Of a stretch of 64,000 bases of DNA, positions 63,507-64,000 are shown piece after piece. Below the pieces are notes generated by a model. It ran no database searches and had not been told where the DNA came from. It was given only the letters and a program-made list of their open reading frames with translations. Source of the DNA: Aculops lycopersici (lineage: Eukaryota; Arthropoda; Arachnida; Trombidiformes; Eriophyidae); contig WNKI01000001.1 in the NCBI GenBank assembly GCA_015350385.1, positions 3,312,895 to 3,376,894 of the forward strand, in the 5' to 3' direction. The position numbers and the translations under genes are program-made. The stretch's first letter is position 1. Every line of letters starts with the position of its first letter.

Positions 63507-64000
63507 AATCAGATGAGATTACTCGAGTCCGTCTCCAACTAATCCCTTGATGGTTTTAGGAGTAGGGCGAGCTAGGGTTATTTCCCAAAGGTTTAGGCCA
63601 ACTCCAACATTCGAGCCTCAAGGCACCAGATTCGCCCGCCTGCCTTTATGGAATAAAGTCTCTGTTGGCCAACTAGACTTGGCTCCCCCAGCCTACTGAA
63701 CAGAGTTTATCAATCAATACTAACCACTAACCTGCTGCTTATTTCCGTCCATTCCTCAGACAAACAACAACCAAGTTTATCAGGATCCACCAGAAAGAAA
63801 GAGAGAGAGACTTGTTTGTGATGATTAGACGACTCTCAGGTGGGCGCCGCCAGTCACTCGATTGATGGATGGGCGGCTAGTGGGTTCCATTGGATTGCGC
63901 CAACTTTCCCCCTGTCCAACTATCGCTTGCGCTTGAAGCCAACTGAGGTCATGGTTAGGAGGAGTGAATAATGACTAGCTGGCTAGCTAGCCAACCACTC

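Larger units (their letters stand above)
59156..64000. other. Terminal non-coding region
   Basis: No credible coding gene over 4.8 kb. Open frames up to 146 codons (62309-62749) are low-complexity or overlap frames on the other strand. It contains ATT-rich runs (60785 and 61885-61920), two CAGGTAAG donor-like words (about 59831 and 60315) and the hairpin at 63429-63506. It may be upstream sequence or introns of a gene outside the window. Confidence 0.55.

Overview
The window is animal nuclear DNA from an intron-poor arthropod, most likely an acariform (possibly eriophyoid) mite. The evidence is gene content (a Dscam-type receptor, an Eyegone-type Pax protein, C/EBP, HPRT, mRpL12, eIF5B, RPB7, Sec16) together with housekeeping genes that are single uninterrupted reading frames (eIF5B 756 codons, Sec16 943 codons). 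The taxon is an inference from intron poverty and gene content, not a match. I saw no rRNA, recognisable tRNA, CRISPR array or intact transposon. There is one 20-N assembly gap.

Layout. 553-5585 (+) is the 3' part of a Dscam-like cell-surface receptor, entered through a phase-1 splice acceptor. It faces a stand-alone peroxisomal-type hydratase 2 (5899-6750, -). A 10-kb non-coding stretch with microsatellites and the gap precedes C/EBP (17063-18034, +), which converges on mRpL12 (18080-18676, -). mRpL12 is divergent from eIF5B (19168-21438, +). Next come a secreted Gly/Gln-rich protein (23197-24150, +), a secreted aspartic protease (24443-25849, -) and HPRT (28214-28975, +).

From 29249 to 33229 lies the most unusual block. 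Four small secreted proteins on the minus strand share one mature cysteine and a short helix-like motif ending in Leu-Leu-x-x-(Tyr/Phe)-Pro, each followed by a different low-complexity tail. Upstream on the same strand is a 153-residue protein that is only the DNA-binding half of a mariner-type transposase. I regard the four-gene family as the best candidate for something undescribed.

About 16 kb without a credible gene (33230-49371) precedes an Eyegone-type Pax gene (49372-51738, +), which has the RED half of the paired domain plus a Ser50 homeodomain. This is followed by an unrecognised helical protein (51953-53359, -) divergent from RPB7 (53669-54193, +), Sec16 (54808-57639, +), and a CRAL-TRIO protein with a signal peptide (57914-59155, -). 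The last 4.8 kb is non-coding and contains a pre-miRNA-like hairpin at 63429-63506.

The genes do not form one pathway. Compact housekeeping genes in convergent or divergent pairs alternate with gene-free stretches around developmental regulators, plus one lineage-specific secreted cluster. Three secretory-pathway products (protease, Gly/Gln-rich protein, CRAL-TRIO) lie near the cluster or the COPII factor Sec16, but I infer no functional link from position alone.
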